This document shows positions 45,309 to 54,008 of a DNA stretch of 64,000 nucleotides, in pieces. Origin of the DNA: Prauserella_A oleivorans (lineage in GTDB: Bacteria; Actinomycetota; Actinomycetes; Mycobacteriales; Pseudonocardiaceae); NCBI RefSeq assembly GCF_042685745.1, contig NZ_JBHUNT010000001.1, positions 3,906,001-3,970,000 of the forward strand, written 5' to 3'. Position 1 is the first letter of the stretch. Each line of letters starts with the position of its first letter. The translations under genes and the position numbers were made by a program. The notes under the pieces were generated by a model. The model worked only from the letters and a program-made list of their open reading frames with translations, was not told where the DNA came from and ran no database searches.

Positions 45309-46595
45309 TCACTCCCCTCCTCGGTACCGGACGCGCCGCTGGACGGCGTACGCGATGTCGGCGATCGTGTCGGCAGGCAGGTCGACGGTGGTCAGCTCGG
45401 CGCAGCCGAGGTCGGCGATGCGCCGGGCGGCATCGGCCAGCGCACGGTCGGCGAGTCCGAAGCGGGCGGCGTCGGACCAGCGCCCGGCCACCGGTTCGCA
45501 CACGTCCAGCACGCGATCCACTGTGGATGGACGGCGCAGCAGGGCCGTCAGCAACGCCACGGGGTGCAGCCATCTGCCCGGCGGCTGGGCGTCGAGGTAG
45601 CGGATCTCCAGGTAGCCGTGGGGCCGCACCGGGGTGAACAGGGTCGTGAGGTGGTAGTCGAGGTCGTCGTAGGTGGGCGGTGGGAGTCCCGCCGCGGGAC
45701 CGCGGCGACCGATCCAGTCGGCGAAGGTCAGTCCCGCGGGTGCGTCCCACGTGCCCTCGGGTCTGCGCAGCACCATGAGTGGCGTGTCCAGCACCCGCGC
45801 CGACCATGCCGCGGCCGGGTCCGCTCCGACCTCCGCGGCCGTGGTGCGCGCCGGCTCGGTGTCCATCACCGACCGCCAGCGCGCCGAGGCCAGTCCCGTG
45901 TCCCTGCCCGCGTGCGTCCGGGAGTTCGCGAACGCGGCCACCAGCACCGGGCCCAGGGCGTGGATGGCGGCCCAGCGCGCGGGCAGCTGCGCCTGCTCGC
46001 CGACGTCGACGCACACCTGGAGGGCCGCCGTGCTGCACATCATCGTCACGCCCGCCGGACCGAGCGGGGAGAACCGGCGTTCCATGGCGGCGTAGCGCTC
46101 GGTAGTCAGCGTGCGGACGGGCGGCCGGAACGGGTCGATGGCGTGCGGGCCGAGGCGGAGCCCGGCCGGGGCGAGCAGATCGGTGACGTAGGCGAGATCG
46201 GTCTGGGCCGCGGTGACGAGGTCGCGCAGGGAGCCATGGGGGGCGGTGGAAATCTCCACCTGGCAGCCGGGTTCGAGAGTGAGTGCGGAGCCCCCGGGCA
46301 ACGGGACGGACGGACTGTCCGGGCGCAGTGTCCGCGGTGTGTGGGGACCGAGTGCCGAGCAGAGGCGAGCCGGATCGACGGGACGGCGGGGATCGGTGGC
46401 GTCGTGGACGAGGTATTCGAGTTCGACTCCGGTCAGCCGGGGCGGCCCGTGCTTGAAGCACACCGAGGCCACGTACGCCTCCCCCTCGGCGCGGTCCGCG
46501 ACGACCCGGGCGGCGACATCCGTCGCCGTGACCGTGCTGTCACGCACCACCTGGCCGGCTGGCTCTGCGTGGGGAGGACCGTGTACCGCCGTCAT
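45309..46595 (-). CDS. egtA: Glutamate–cysteine ligase
   Basis: 428 aa. Produces gamma-glutamylcysteine for EgtB. GVELEYLVHD and the EIRYLDAQPP region are typical of actinobacterial EgtA. ATG at 46595 leaves a leader of about 40 nt after a possible TAGCGT -10. Head of egtA-B-C-D; the gene for the C–S lyase EgtE is not in the window. Confidence 0.94.
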   Translation of the reverse strand: MTAVHGPPHAEPAGQVVRDSTVTATDVAARVVADRAEGEAYVASVCFKHGPPRLTGVELEYLVHDATDPRRPVDPARLCSALGPHTPRTLRPDSPSVPLPGGSALTLEPGCQVEISTAPHGSLRDLVTAAQTDLAYVTDLLAPAGLRLGPHAIDPFRPPVRTLTTERYAAMERRFSPLGPAGVTMMCSTAALQVCVDVGEQAQLPARWAAIHALGPVLVAAFANSRTHAGRDTGLASARWRSVMDTEPARTTAAEVGADPAAAWSARVLDTPLMVLRRPEGTWDAPAGLTFADWIGRRGPAAGLPPPTYDDLDYHLTTLFTPVRPHGYLEIRYLDAQPPGRWLHPVALLTALLRRPSTVDRVLDVCEPVAGRWSDAARFGLADRALADAARRIADLGCAELTTVDLPADTIADIAYAVQRRVRYRGGE

Positions 46596-46695
46596 CAGAC
46601 CACCCGCCTCGGCTTGGGAGACCGTCGGTTCCGGACGCTACCCGGGGGGTCCGACAATCGCAGCCCTTCGCGTGCGGCCGGGGTACACCGACTCC

Positions 46696-46711
46696 CAGTA
46701 CGTACGTACGG
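46696..46711. promoter_or_regulatory. AcnR box upstream of the acnR-like gene
   Basis: CAGTACGTACGTACGG matches the AcnR consensus CAGNACnnncGTACTG at all but one defined position. It lies 37 bp before the start of the TetR gene and about 100 bp before egtA on the other strand, so autoregulation is likely and an effect on egtA possible. Confidence 0.6.
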
Positions 46712-46748
46712 TTTGCGTTGGCCTCGGCCGGGGTGTCAAGATCGGTGA

Positions 46749-47339
46749 ATGCCACGGGTGAGCCAAGACCACCTCGACGCGCGGAGGCGACAGATCCTCG
46801 ACGGCGCGCGGGTGTGCTTCGGGCGCTTCGGCTACGAGGGTGCCACGGTGCGCAGGCTGGAGGAAGCCACCGGCCTGTCCCGCGGCGCCATCTTCCATCA
46901 CTTCCGCGACAAGGAGTCGCTGTTCCTCGCCCTCGCCGAGGACGACGCCGCGCGCATGGCCGACGTCGTCGCGCAGCAGGGACTCGTGCAGGTCATGCGC
47001 GACCTGCTCGCCGGCGACACCGAACACCCTGCCGACTGGCTCGGCACGCGGCTGGAGGTGTCCCGCAGGCTCCGCACCGATCCGGAATTCCGGGCACGGT
47101 GGGCCGAACGCTCCGAACAGCTCACCACCGCGACCCGCAAGCGCCTCCTCTGGCAGCGCGAGGCCGGCAACCTGCGCGACGACATCAGCATCGAGGTGCT
47201 CACCGCCTACCTGGAGCTCTTCCTTGAAGGCCTGGTCTCGCACCTCGCGATGGGGCTGCCCGCCGACGACCTCGAACCCGTGCTGGATCTCGTGGAGGAA
47301 AGCGTCCGCAGGCATCGCGCCTCCGGCGGCGCCGGCTGA
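46749..47339 (+). CDS. acnR: TetR-family repressor of aconitase, AcnR-like
   Basis: 196 aa. The HTH segment FGYEGATVRRLEEATGLSRGA and the following IFHHFRDKESLFLALAEDDAARMADVV closely resemble, as I recall it, C. glutamicum AcnR, the TetR-type repressor of acn. Supporting evidence: AcnR-type boxes precede both this gene and acnA. ATG at 46749, about 6 nt after CAAGAT. In relatives acnR follows acn directly; here about 7.8 kb of other genes, including egtDCBA, lie between. Confidence 0.85.
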   Translation: MPRVSQDHLDARRRQILDGARVCFGRFGYEGATVRRLEEATGLSRGAIFHHFRDKESLFLALAEDDAARMADVVAQQGLVQVMRDLLAGDTEHPADWLGTRLEVSRRLRTDPEFRARWAERSEQLTTATRKRLLWQREAGNLRDDISIEVLTAYLELFLEGLVSHLAMGLPADDLEPVLDLVEESVRRHRASGGAG

Positions 47340-47349
47340 CCCACTCGGG

Positions 47350-47373
47350 AACACGGCGGAGCCACGCCGCGTT
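47350..47373 (+). terminator. Hairpin after acnR
   Basis: AACACGGCG and CGCCGCGTT form a 9-bp stem with one mismatch around a 6-nt loop, 11 bp after the stop codon. Confidence 0.5.
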
Positions 47374-47382
47374 TCACCTGGT

Positions 47383-47534
47383 TAAGATGGGTCCACTTCC
47401 CTGTTTCGTCGTGTTCCACGAGGAGTGACGTCGTTCGTGCGCGATGCGCAGTCACCTGGTGACAGTATCCGGCCGGGTGACCGACCCGGCTTTCTGATCT
47501 CTCCCGCCCGGGCCACCGAAGGCGGTGCGCGCTG
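47383..47534 (+). promoter_or_regulatory. Long leader of the CNNM operon with a terminator-like hairpin
   Basis: TAAGAT (47383–47388) could be a -10 element; about 140 nt of leader follow. Near its end GCCGGGT-GACCG-ACCCGGC (47472–47490) is followed by TTTCT, the shape of an intrinsic terminator or attenuator. It does not fit the M-box, ydaO or yybP consensus I know. Confidence 0.35.
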
Positions 47535-48851
47535 ATGGACGTGCTGCTCACGGTCCTCGGCCTCCTGTTCGTCGTGCTGCTGACCGTCGGAACCGGTCTC
47601 GCGGTCGCCGCGGAGTTCTCGCTCACCACGCTCGAGCGCAGCACCATCGAGTCGAATGTCCGCCAGGTCGGCGACCGCAGGTCGAAGACCGTGCTGAGGG
47701 CGCATCGCACGCTGTCCTTCCAGCTCTCCGGCGCGCAGGTGGCCATCACCCTCACCACGCTCGTCACGGGCTACGTCGCCGAGCCGCTGCTGGGCCGCGT
47801 CATCCGGCCCGCGCTCACCTCGCTCGGCATGTCCGGGGGCGCCGCGGCCGGCACGTCGCTGGTGGTGGCCATGCTGCTCGCGACGATGCTGTCGATGGTG
47901 ATCGGCGAGATGGTGCCGAAGAACCTCGCCGTCGCTCGCCCACTGCAGACCGCCCGGGCCGTCGCCGGCTACCACTCCCGGTTCTCGGCCCTGTTTCGCT
48001 GGCTCATCGCCCTGATGAACAACAGCGCGAACTGGGTGGTCCGCAAGCTCGGCATCGAGCCTCAGGAGGAGCTCCGTTCGGCGCGCTCGCCTCAGGAGCT
48101 CGGGTCGATCGTGCGCACCAGCGCCCAGACCGGCACCCTCGACGTCTCCACGGCGCAGCTGCTCGACCGGTCGCTGCGCTTCGGCGAGCGCACGGCGGGC
48201 GAGCTGATGACGCCCCGCGTGCGGCTGGAGTCGCTCCACATCGACGACACCGTGCAGGACCTGGTGGCGCTGTCGCAGCGCACCGGGTTCTCGCGCTTCC
48301 CCGTCTATCGCGAGGACCTCGACGACGTCCAGGGCGCGGTGCACGTCAAGCAGGCGTTCACCGTGCCGGCGGCCGAGCGCACGACCGTGCCCATCGGCTC
48401 GGTGATGCGGCCGGTGCCGACCGTGCCGGAGTCGCTGCCGGGTGACGCCCTGCTCGACCGCCTGCGCGCGTCACGGTTCCAGCTCGCCATCGTGGTCGAC
48501 GAATACGGCGGCAGCGCCGGTCTGGTGACGCTTGAGGACGTGGTCGAGGAGATCATCGGCGACGTCCGCGACGAGCACGACGAACGCGAGCAGCCCGCGT
48601 CCCAGCAGATCGGCGCCGACAGCTGGATGGTGTCGGGGCAGCTGCGCGACGACGAGGTCCTGGACGTCACCGGGTTCAAGATGCCGGAGGGTGATTACGA
48701 GACGATCGCCGGTCTCCTGCTGGAGCGGCTCGGCCGCATCCCGGCCGTCGGCGACTCGCTCGACCTCGACGGCTGGCGGCTCACGGTCACCGAGATGGAC
48801 CGGCACCGCGTCGCGGAGGTCAACGTGGAGCGCCGGGAGGTGAGCGCGTGA
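47535..48851 (+). CDS. CNNM/CorC-family membrane protein with CBS pair (first of two)
   Basis: 438 aa. N-terminal CNNM domain with membrane helices (about 1–25, 55–80, 95–125, 135–150) and a VIGEMVPKNLAVA motif, then a CBS pair (MTPRVRLESL…AIVVDEYGGSAGLVTLEDVVEEIIGDV) and a C-terminal CorC/HlyC domain. The family acts as Na+/Mg2+ transporters or regulators, sometimes called hemolysins by old annotation. ATG at 47535. Confidence 0.92.
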   Translation: MDVLLTVLGLLFVVLLTVGTGLAVAAEFSLTTLERSTIESNVRQVGDRRSKTVLRAHRTLSFQLSGAQVAITLTTLVTGYVAEPLLGRVIRPALTSLGMSGGAAAGTSLVVAMLLATMLSMVIGEMVPKNLAVARPLQTARAVAGYHSRFSALFRWLIALMNNSANWVVRKLGIEPQEELRSARSPQELGSIVRTSAQTGTLDVSTAQLLDRSLRFGERTAGELMTPRVRLESLHIDDTVQDLVALSQRTGFSRFPVYREDLDDVQGAVHVKQAFTVPAAERTTVPIGSVMRPVPTVPESLPGDALLDRLRASRFQLAIVVDEYGGSAGLVTLEDVVEEIIGDVRDEHDEREQPASQQIGADSWMVSGQLRDDEVLDVTGFKMPEGDYETIAGLLLERLGRIPAVGDSLDLDGWRLTVTEMDRHRVAEVNVERREVSA

Positions 48852-49897
48852 ACGACTGGGTCGCGATCTCGCTCATCGGGATCCTGCTGCTGCTGAACGC
48901 GTTCTTCGTCGGCGCGGAGTTCTCCCTCATCTCCTCCCGCCGCGACCGCCTGGAGGCGCTGCTCGACCAGGGCAAGGCTCGCGCGAAGATCGTCATGAAC
49001 GCGGGTGAGCAGGTCTCGCTCATGCTCGCCGGCGCCCAGCTGGGCATCACGATCTGTTCACTGCTGTTGCTGCAGTTCGGTGAGCCCGCGGTCGCCCACC
49101 AGCTCGAAGCCGCCGTCCATGCCCTCGGCGTGCCGCTGCCCAGCTACCTCGTGCACGCCGTGGCGTTCGTCGTGACGCTCGTGGCGATCACGCTGCTGCA
49201 CGTGCTGATCGGCGAGATGGTGCCGAAGAACCTCGCCATCGCCGAGCCCGAGCGAATGGCCCTGTGGCTGGTGCCCGTGCACGTCGCGTGGGTGCGGCTG
49301 ACGAAGCCGTTCATCTGGCTGCTCAACGGCCTCGCCAACGGCGTGCTGCGGCTGATGCGGGTGGAGCCCAAGGACGGCATCGACTCCGGGTACACCTCGG
49401 ACGAGCTGGCCGCCCTGCTCAGCGAGTCGCGCCGGGAGGGCCTGCTCGACCAGTCCGAGCACCGGCGGCTGTCGCAGACGCTGTCGTCGGTGGAGAAAAC
49501 CGTGTCGGACGTGCTGGTGCCGGTGGACGAGCTGACCACCCTGCCCGCCCAGCCGACGGTCGGGGACGTGGAGCGCGCGGTGTCCTCCACCGGGTTCTCG
49601 CGCTTTCCGCTGCGCGCCGACACCGGCACGCTGGTCGGCTACCTGCACGTCAAGGACGTGCTGGATCAGGTCGGGGACGATCCCGGCGCCCGGGTCCCGG
49701 TGCGCAAGACACGGCGGCTGACCCAGCTCCCCCTCTACGCGCGGCTGGACCGGGCGCTGTCGGCGATGCGGCGCGAGGGCAGCCATCTGGCGACGGCGGT
49801 GGACGACACGGGACGGATCGCCGGCGTGGTCGCCCTCGAGGACCTCGTCGAGGAGTACGTGGGTACCGTCCGCGACGGCACCCACGTCGGGATGTAG
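48848..49897 (+). CDS. CNNM-family membrane protein with CBS pair (second of two), without CorC domain
   Basis: 349 aa. CNNM domain with NAFFVGAEFSLISSRRDRLEAL and VLIGEMVPKNLAIAEPERMALW, then CBS motifs; the C-terminal CorC domain present in the first copy is missing. GTG at 48848 overlaps the previous stop by 4 bp, so the two are translationally coupled and could form a heteromer, as tandem CNNM genes are thought to do. Confidence 0.9.
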   Translation: MNDWVAISLIGILLLLNAFFVGAEFSLISSRRDRLEALLDQGKARAKIVMNAGEQVSLMLAGAQLGITICSLLLLQFGEPAVAHQLEAAVHALGVPLPSYLVHAVAFVVTLVAITLLHVLIGEMVPKNLAIAEPERMALWLVPVHVAWVRLTKPFIWLLNGLANGVLRLMRVEPKDGIDSGYTSDELAALLSESRREGLLDQSEHRRLSQTLSSVEKTVSDVLVPVDELTTLPAQPTVGDVERAVSSTGFSRFPLRADTGTLVGYLHVKDVLDQVGDDPGARVPVRKTRRLTQLPLYARLDRALSAMRREGSHLATAVDDTGRIAGVVALEDLVEEYVGTVRDGTHVGM

Positions 49898-49899
49898 GT

Positions 49900-50802
49900 A
49901 TGCGGCTGACCGAAACCCAGTGGCGGGCACGAGCGGACGCGCACGCCGCGCGCATGCGCGTGTGGACGCTGCCACACCAGCGGCGCCGCTCCCGCGGCGA
50001 GAAGCACCCCGTGCTCGACTTCCTGTTCACCTACTACTCGCTGCCGCCGACGCATCTGGAACGCTGGCAGCCCGGCCCCGGTGTCGTCCTGGAAGGGCCC
50101 TCGGCACGCCGGTTCCTCGACCGTAAGGGCTACCACGAGGTGGACGGGGGCGTGGCGCTCGACCCGGCCGCGTTCACCGGCAAGCAGGCGCGGACGGCGC
50201 GCTACGTGCTGCGACTGCTGGAGGCGACGGCGTCCCGGGCACCGCGGCTGAGCTGCTTCGGACTGCACGAGTGGGCCATGGTGTACCGCCAGCCGCGGGA
50301 CGAGATCCGCCACGCACAGTTACCCCTGCGGCTGGGCTCCGCCGGCACCGACGACGTCGTCGAGTCGCTCGACATCCGGTGCGGGCACTACGACGCGTTC
50401 CGGTTCTTCACCGCGCCCGCCCGTCCGCGCAACGCGCTGCAGCCGACGCGCGAGACGCAGCCCGAGCTCGACCAGCCGGGTTGCCTGCACGTCGGTATGG
50501 ACCTGTACAAGTGGGCGTACAAGCTCGGCCCGTTCGTGCCGTCCGAGCTGCTCGGCGACTGTTTCGAGCTGGCGGCGGACATCCGCCTCCTCGACATGCG
50601 TGCCAGCCCGTACGATCTGTCGTCCCTGGGCCACAGTCCGGTCCGCATCGAGACGGCGGAGGGACGCGCCGAGTACGCCCGCGCGCAGGCGGCGTTCGCC
50701 CGCCGCGCCGCGCCGCTGCGGGAGCGGCTGATCGGCCTGTATCGCGAGCTGCTCGGCAGTGACCACCGTGCCGCGCGGGAAGTCGGATCGGGATCACACT
50801 GA
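49900..50802 (+). CDS. Conserved actinobacterial protein, auto-named 3-methyladenine DNA glycosylase in relatives
   Basis: 300 aa, soluble, rich in Arg and aromatic residues. Conserved-looking stretches: RRSRGEKHPVLDFLFTYYSLPP near the N-terminus, SCFGLHEWAMVYR in the middle and PGCLHVGMDLYKWAYKLGPF later. Similar proteins are often labelled 3-methyladenine DNA glycosylase, but I see no HhH-GPD or AlkA/MPG motif and do not trust the label. ATG at 49900, right after the CNNM stop at 49897. Confidence 0.7.
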   Translation: MRLTETQWRARADAHAARMRVWTLPHQRRRSRGEKHPVLDFLFTYYSLPPTHLERWQPGPGVVLEGPSARRFLDRKGYHEVDGGVALDPAAFTGKQARTARYVLRLLEATASRAPRLSCFGLHEWAMVYRQPRDEIRHAQLPLRLGSAGTDDVVESLDIRCGHYDAFRFFTAPARPRNALQPTRETQPELDQPGCLHVGMDLYKWAYKLGPFVPSELLGDCFELAADIRLLDMRASPYDLSSLGHSPVRIETAEGRAEYARAQAAFARRAAPLRERLIGLYRELLGSDHRAAREVGSGSH

Positions 50803-50888
50803 ACTCTCCCGCTCGCCTGTTAGAGTGGTAACGTTTTGGTCTCATACACAGAGCGTAGTCGACGCTCGACGCAGGCGAGAGGACACGC

Positions 50889-51830
50889 ATGGGGCGGCAC
50901 AGCAGGGTGGAGCACCCGGCTTCCGATCGGTCCGGCGCAGTGACGCCGGCCGCCGAGCGACCCGCCGTGGACGCGGCCACGATCCGCTTCCACAGCGTGC
51001 GTGGCCCGGCCGCCGAGCGTCGCGCCGGCGAGCGGACGTCGCCGCCGTCCCGCAGCACGGCGGGAGCCCGGGGCGGACACCGGACCACCCCGAGCACGCC
51101 CCCACGACCTGAGGGCCCGGCGTCCACAGGGCCACGGCGGGTGGCCGGCTCGGCCACCCGCCGCCGGCACGTCGAGTCCTCTCCCGAGCGGCCGGACGCA
51201 CTCTCCTCGACCGGCAGCCAAGACGCCCTCACCGCGACCGGCAGCCACCGCGCCGTCGGCCGCAAGCCGAAGCGGCGCGTCGCGGCGTGGCCCATCGCCT
51301 GTCTGGTCCTCGTCGGCCTGCTCGTGGCCGGCTGGTTCGGCTGGAACTGGGCGGACGGCGTCGTCGCCAGCCGCGCGGAGGCCCAGGCGGCGGCGTGCGA
51401 CGAGGGTGAGGCCACCTTGCGGGTGGCCGTCGCGCCCGCCGCCATGACGCCCGTGAGGCAGGCCGCGAAGACGTGGAACGACGCCAAGACCGTCGTGCAC
51501 GGCCACTGCATCACCGTCGACCTCCGATCGGCACCATCCGAGCGGGTGCTCACGAGCCTCACCGGCGCGGGTGCCACCGGGGACGTCCCGGCCGCCTGGA
51601 TCGCAGAGGACCCGTCGTGGATCGACAGGCTCCGTTCGCAGCAGGCCGACCGGATCGGTTCGACGCCCGAGACGCTCGCGCAGGGCCCGAAGGGCACCTT
51701 CACCTACGTCAGCCTTACCGGTGACGGTGTCGACGGCGTGCAGGAGCGCGCCGCCCAGTCGTTCCGGTCCTACCTGCTCGAACCGGCGCAGCGCCGCCAC
51801 TTCACCGCGGCCGGCCTCATCGCGCACTGA
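50889..51830 (+). CDS. Membrane-anchored protein with a periplasmic-binding-like extracellular domain
   Basis: 313 aa. Residues 1–130 are a disordered, basic, Pro/Ser/Thr-rich cytoplasmic region starting MGRHSR, followed by one membrane segment (about 133–153, WPIACLVLVGLLVAGWF) and an extracellular ~160-residue domain (LRVAVAPAAMTPVRQAAKTWND, VDLRSAPSERVL, AAWIAEDPSWIDRL), resembling the N-terminal lobe of ABC-type substrate-binding proteins, but without a full second lobe. ATG at 50889. Its 3′ end overlaps the convergent XRE gene by 14 bp. Confidence 0.72.
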   Translation: MGRHSRVEHPASDRSGAVTPAAERPAVDAATIRFHSVRGPAAERRAGERTSPPSRSTAGARGGHRTTPSTPPRPEGPASTGPRRVAGSATRRRHVESSPERPDALSSTGSQDALTATGSHRAVGRKPKRRVAAWPIACLVLVGLLVAGWFGWNWADGVVASRAEAQAAACDEGEATLRVAVAPAAMTPVRQAAKTWNDAKTVVHGHCITVDLRSAPSERVLTSLTGAGATGDVPAAWIAEDPSWIDRLRSQQADRIGSTPETLAQGPKGTFTYVSLTGDGVDGVQERAAQSFRSYLLEPAQRRHFTAAGLIAH

Positions 51831-52623
51831 GCGCGTCCGCCGTCGCCGCATCGGCGGGATAGAACGCCTCGATCGAGAGCTCGGACAGGGTCACGTCCAA
51901 CGGCGTGCCGAACGTCGCAACCGTGCTGAAGAACGACAACTCGCGGCCGTCGCGGCGCAGGCGAAGCGGGAGGACCACATCTCCGGGGCCGGGCACCTCG
52001 ATCTCCGGCTCCGGGTCCGCGCACGGGTAACCGCGGAGCTCCTCCAGCAGCCCCGCGAGTCCCGGATCCGCGGTGGCCGCCACCTCACGGCGCAGTCTGC
52101 CGAGCACGTGCGCCCGCCACTGCCCGAGGTTGGCGATGTGCGGCGCCATGCCGTCGGGATGCAGCGTCACGCGCAGCACGTTGACCGGCGGTTCCAGCAG
52201 CTCCGCCGCGACGGCCTCGACGAGCAGGCCGATCCCGTCGTTGCCGTCCACGAGATGCCAGCTCCGGTCGATCACCACGGCCGGGTACGGCTCGTGCGCC
52301 GCGAGGAGCCGCCGCACGGCGTCCCTGGCCGCGGCCAGTTCGCCACCGTCGAGCGGGCTGTGCGGGTACACCGGCGCGTAGCCGGCGGCGAGCAGCAGCC
52401 GGTTCCGCTCGCGCAGCGGCAGGTCGAGGTGCTCGCCGAGCCGCATCAGGAGATGCCTGCTCGGACTGGACCGCCCGGTCTCGACGAAACTCAGGTGGCG
52501 CGTCGAGACGTCCGCGGCCAGGCTCAGCTCCAGCTGGCTGATGCGGCGGCGTTCGCGCCACTGCCGGAGCAGCTCCCCCACCGGCTCGCGCGCCGCCGCC
52601 GTCACCGTGGTCACCGTCGTCAT
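51817..52623 (-). CDS. XRE-family regulator with MmyB-like ligand domain
   Basis: 268 aa. HTH at about residues 22–70 (RRRISQLELSLAADVSTRHLSFVETGRSSPSRHLL), then a C-terminal domain with AGYAPVYPHSPLDGGELAAARDAVRRLLAAHEPYPAVVIDRSWHLVDGN, the MmyB-like PAS fold that binds fatty-acid-like ligands. ATG at 52623, 8 nt after TAGCGT. It faces the SnoaL-like gene across a 165-bp gap containing a strong palindrome, the usual arrangement for self-contained pairs of this kind. Confidence 0.9.
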   Translation of the reverse strand: MTTVTTVTAAAREPVGELLRQWRERRRISQLELSLAADVSTRHLSFVETGRSSPSRHLLMRLGEHLDLPLRERNRLLLAAGYAPVYPHSPLDGGELAAARDAVRRLLAAHEPYPAVVIDRSWHLVDGNDGIGLLVEAVAAELLEPPVNVLRVTLHPDGMAPHIANLGQWRAHVLGRLRREVAATADPGLAGLLEELRGYPCADPEPEIEVPGPGDVVLPLRLRRDGRELSFFSTVATFGTPLDVTLSELSIEAFYPADAATADALSAR

Positions 52624-52733
52624 GAGAGATCACGCTACGGACCGCGCCGCCTCCCGGCCATGACGTGGCAGGTAATCGACGAGGCACGCCCGGGCCGCCA
52701 GTGTGGTCACCACGGTCGTTCACGACGGCCCGG

Positions 52734-52753
52734 CCGTATAGGTCGTTATACGG
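52734..52753. promoter_or_regulatory. Operator palindrome CCGTATA-GGTCGT-TATACGG
   Basis: Perfect 7+7 inverted repeat with a 6-bp spacer, in front of the SnoaL-like gene and divergent from the XRE regulator. The TATA-like bases could also serve as a -10 element. A near copy lies at 23000–23015. Confidence 0.7.
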
Positions 52754-52788
52754 ACTCTTACCGATTACCACCTCGGAGGAACGCACCC

Positions 52789-53271
52789 ATGCCCGAGTTC
52801 ACCACCCTGGCCGAGCGCTACCTGTCCATCTGGAACACCACGGACGCCGACACCCGGCAGAGCCTGGTGCGAGAGTTGTTCACCCCCGACGCCACCTACA
52901 CCGACCCGCTGGGTTCGGTCCGGGGCTGGAGCGGCATCGACACCTTCATCGCCACCGCACAGGACCAGTTCGCCGGGCTGTCGTTCCGGCGCAGCGGCGC
53001 CGTCGACGGCCACCACGACATCGCACGATTCGGCTGGCATCTCGGGCCGGACGGGGAGCTGCCGATCGTGATGGGTTTCGACGTGATCGTCACCGCCGAC
53101 GACCGCATTCGCGGCGTCTCCGGATTCCTCGACAAAGACCCCGGCCTGATCGACGGGCCGGTCAGCCGGTGCGGCGAGCCTTGCGGCGCTCGGACAACTC
53201 GTCCGGCACGGGCGTCTCGAGCTCGCCGCCGTCGGCACGCTCGGCGGGAAACTCGTGGATCGTTCCGGTGA
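52789..53271 (+). CDS. SnoaL/NTF2-like protein with an unusual C-terminal run-on
   Basis: 160 aa. Residues 1–~124 form an NTF2-like cone (TLAERYLSIWNTTDADTRQSLVRELFTPDATYTDPL at the start, GFLDKDPG at the expected end), probably a small-molecule-binding or isomerase-like pocket. ATG at 52789 has GGAGG about 10 nt upstream. From about residue 125 the sequence becomes Arg-rich and lies antisense over the last 110 bp of the MerR gene; this extension is probably not folded and reflects loss of a stop codon. Confidence 0.82.
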   Translation: MPEFTTLAERYLSIWNTTDADTRQSLVRELFTPDATYTDPLGSVRGWSGIDTFIATAQDQFAGLSFRRSGAVDGHHDIARFGWHLGPDGELPIVMGFDVIVTADDRIRGVSGFLDKDPGLIDGPVSRCGEPCGARTTRPARASRARRRRHARRETRGSFR

Positions 53272-53728
53272 TCTCCTGCATGGCACCGCTGACGGCGATA
53301 CCGAAAACCCCCTGGCCGCCCTGCAGTAAATCGACGATCTCCTCGGGCGAGGTGCACTCGTACACCGTGGTGCCGTCGGAGAACAACGTCACGCGCGCCA
53401 GGTCGCGCACTCCCCTGGCCCGTAGGTGCTCGACGGCCACCCGGATGTTCTGCAGGGAGACGCCGGTGTCGAGAAGGCGCTTGACGATCTTGAGGACGAG
53501 AATGTCCTTGAACGAGTAGAGACGCTGCGAGCCGGACCCGTGAGCGGTGCGGATACTCGGCGCCACCAGCTTCGTGCGTGCCCAGTAGTCGAGCTGCCGG
53601 TACGTGATGCCGGCAATCTGGCACGCTGCGGGACCGCGGTAGCCAACCAGCTCGTCCGGCAGCGACGCGTCGGGAAACAGCTCTCCCTGCTCGCCGTCGG
53701 CAGCCCTGATCGGGCTCTCGTCGACCAC
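53162..53728 (-). CDS. MerR-family regulator (Rv1830-like)
   Basis: 188 aa. HTH with GYRGPAACQIAGITYRQLDYWARTKLVAPSI, followed by LYSFKDILVLKIVKRLLDTGVSLQNIRVAVEHL, the MerR winged helix and linker. The C-terminus (VTLFSDGTTVYECTSPEEIVDLLQGGQGVFGIAVSGAMQEI) is a conserved domain of this actinobacterial subgroup. GTG at 53728 has GAGGAGG about 5 nt upstream. In M. tuberculosis this gene follows bfn directly; here a TetR gene intervenes. Confidence 0.9.
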   Translation of the reverse strand: MVDESPIRAADGEQGELFPDASLPDELVGYRGPAACQIAGITYRQLDYWARTKLVAPSIRTAHGSGSQRLYSFKDILVLKIVKRLLDTGVSLQNIRVAVEHLRARGVRDLARVTLFSDGTTVYECTSPEEIVDLLQGGQGVFGIAVSGAMQEITGTIHEFPAERADGGELETPVPDELSERRKARRTG

Positions 53729-53961
53729 GCATGCCTCCTCTCGCCCGGCCGAAGCCGGCGAAACAAGACCGCCGGTCCGGGCCGGACCGACCGGTAGGAG
53801 AACCACGCCGGGCAGGCCACCCGCGGCCCGGTAATCACACCGGCGCGATTCATCGTTCCTTCGACGGTATGCCTGCCGAAGTGACCGGTCAACGCGACGC
53901 GCGGGGAGCACACGTCGATATCACGACTCGGCGGCGTCGGCACGCCGAAAACGGAGGAATC

Positions 53962-53990
53962 TTGCGGCATTTACTCAGGTAAGTTATTGT
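53962..53990 (+). promoter_or_regulatory. Leaderless promoter of the intruding TetR gene
   Basis: TTGCGG (53962–53967), 17-bp spacer, TATTGT (53985–53990), then 6 nt to the ATG at 53997. No Shine-Dalgarno sequence is present. Confidence 0.6.
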
Positions 53991-54008
53991 TTACTCATGC
54001 GAGTAAAC
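53989..54008. promoter_or_regulatory. Perfect operator palindrome across the TetR start codon
   Basis: GTTTACTC-ATGC-GAGTAAAC: 8+8 bp with the ATG start in the centre. A weaker related dyad TTACTCAGGTAA sits at 53971–53982. Both are placed to repress the gene's own leaderless promoter. Confidence 0.7.
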
